Positions 14,141 to 14,818 of a DNA stretch of 14,818 nt are shown here, one piece after another. Both the position numbers and the translations under genes were made by a program. The DNA is from Lachnospiraceae bacterium (GTDB lineage: Bacteria > Bacillota > Clostridia > Lachnospirales > Lachnospiraceae): NCBI GenBank assembly GCA_900757145.1, contig CAAEMT010000037.1, positions 1-14,818 of the forward strand, given 5' to 3'. A model generated the notes under the pieces. That model did not search any database. It had not been told where the DNA came from and worked only from the letters and a program-made list of their open reading frames with translations. The first letter of the stretch is position 1. Each line of letters begins with the position of its first letter.

Positions 14141-14169
14141 ACTCTAACAAATTCGTTTTTCAATGTCAA
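14141..14169 (-). promoter_or_regulatory. Sigma-A promoter of guaB
   Basis: On the minus strand, TTGACA (plus positions 14164-14169) and TAGAGT (14141-14146) are separated by 17 bp, with a TGT extension before the -10 element. The predicted start near 14134 gives a leader of about 49 nt. Confidence 0.75.
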
Positions 14170-14200
14170 CTACTGATTCACAATTTTATACAGAAAAAAA

Positions 14201-14698
14201 TTACATAAGATTTACTTTTCTCGGAGCCATACGCCTCATATCGTTTAAAATCGTATCATTTAGCTCCACCTTGATCGCATCGCGCTTACCGTCCTTGTTG
14301 TAAATGGCAATATACTCGTTTTTCGCATTCTTTCCAGATGTGAAGTCTCTGACCTTCTCGCTTTTGTACGAATCAAGCGCATGAGAATTTGCCGGGGCAA
14401 TAACCTCAAGCTCACCAATATCGTAGCTTGCTACTTTTTTACGTTTCTGCTTGGAATAGATCACATCAATGTCCAGCTCGCCGTTGACGTATAGATACTC
14501 GTACTCTACATCGAGACGCGGGATCAGAAACATCCATGCCACAAATCCGAGTATAACTGCGATCACAAGGATGAACGGACTTAAAAGCATCGATACTAAA
14601 ACAAGAAGCGCAAGCGCCACGATGATTCCTAGCTTCAGCAGCTTTTTGCCCGCTGTTGTCTCCTTTTTGATCAAAATTTCCTGATACAGATCACTCAT
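14201..14698 (-). CDS. Small membrane protein, DUF6106-type
   Basis: A protein of 165 residues. After a short polar, lysine-containing N-terminus, residues 22-60 form two closely spaced membrane helices (LGIIVALALLVLVSMLL and FILVIAVILGFVAWMFLIP). The rest is cytoplasmic-looking, beta-rich and charged (VEYEYLYVNGELDIDVIYSKQKRKK, repeated strands), similar in style to PH-like membrane-proximal domains. I recall such proteins as DUF6106 in Lachnospiraceae; function is unknown and I propose none. An AGGAGG ribosome binding site lies 8 bp before the ATG. It is followed after 115 bp by guaB, which has its own promoter; no clear terminator lies between, so partial readthrough is possible. Confidence 0.75.
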   Translation of the reverse strand: MSDLYQEILIKKETTAGKKLLKLGIIVALALLVLVSMLLSPFILVIAVILGFVAWMFLIPRLDVEYEYLYVNGELDIDVIYSKQKRKKVASYDIGELEVIAPANSHALDSYKSEKVRDFTSGKNAKNEYIAIYNKDGKRDAIKVELNDTILNDMRRMAPRKVNLM

Positions 14699-14772
14699 TT
14701 TCTTTCCTCCTGTTACCTTTATAATCTCTCGGAATCTTCAGCCCAGTAAAATCAAGGCTTGTAGATTCCTTT

Positions 14773-14801
14773 TTTATCAAAATCCCCCACTTTTTTGCCA
14801 A
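14773..14801 (-). promoter_or_regulatory. Probable promoter of the DUF6106-type gene
   Basis: On the minus strand, TTGGCA (plus positions 14796-14801) and GATAAA (14773-14778) are 17 bp apart. The -10 element is only a moderate match. The predicted start would leave a leader of about 65 nt. Confidence 0.45.
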
Positions 14802-14808
14802 AAAAGAC

Positions 14809-14814
14809 TTGACA
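14809..14814 (+). promoter_or_regulatory. Possible -35 element of a divergent gene beyond the right edge
   Basis: A perfect TTGACA lies 4 bp before the end of the window. Its -10 element would fall outside, so it is only a candidate. Confidence 0.3.
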
Positions 14815-14818
14815 AATC

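Noticed and set aside
14086..14169. A 28-residue N-terminal extension of IMP dehydrogenase
   Set aside because: The extension covers the TTGACA-17-TAGAGT promoter, and the family N-terminus and ribosome binding site fit ATG 14085.
1..14818. CRISPR array, toxin-antitoxin pair, phage or transposase genes
   Set aside because: I found no spaced direct repeats of CRISPR type and no proteins of these families; the only mobile element seen is the intron at the left edge.

Overview
The window looks like chromosome from a gut-type Clostridia, most probably family Lachnospiraceae. Reasons: housekeeping proteins typical of that family, a small two-helix protein of the DUF6106 type known to me from Lachnospiraceae, strong AGGAGG ribosome binding sites, sigma-A promoters, many compact U-tailed hairpin terminators, and tRNA genes with no encoded CCA. 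This placement comes from recalled family knowledge, not from a search.

Layout, left to right. Positions 1-96 (minus strand) are the 5' end of a group II intron that continues off the left edge. It sits directly behind the terminator of a Na+/phosphate symporter gene (269-1918, minus). That gene has a phased set of TTTACAT repeats upstream, which resemble PhoP boxes. A plus-strand unit follows: a TTGACA/TATAGT promoter, two identical tRNA-Gly(GCC) genes, a terminator, and then the class II fructose-bisphosphate aldolase gene (fba). Next comes a minus-strand siderophore-type iron uptake operon (substrate-binding protein, two FecCD permeases, ATPase; 7448 down to 3580), with overlapping genes and a perfect 16-bp palindrome at the predicted transcription start. 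After that are a single-gene nitroreductase-like unit (7649-8431) and a probable minus-strand cluster: peptidoglycan amidase, HEAT-repeat RNA-methyltransferase-like protein and MATE exporter (12360 down to 8631). The right end holds guaB (IMP dehydrogenase) and the DUF6106-type membrane protein, both minus strand with their own promoters.

Most of the window is ordinary core and accessory metabolism. I do not see a defence island, CRISPR array, prophage or multi-gene system that I would call undescribed. The points most worth a second look are: the intron parked on a terminator; the PhoP-like boxes before the phosphate transporter; the palindromic operator on the iron operon; an iron-binding protein with no lipobox cysteine; a methyltransferase-like protein whose NPPY-type catalytic motif is altered; and a 12-bp tandem repeat that supplies its ribosome binding site.
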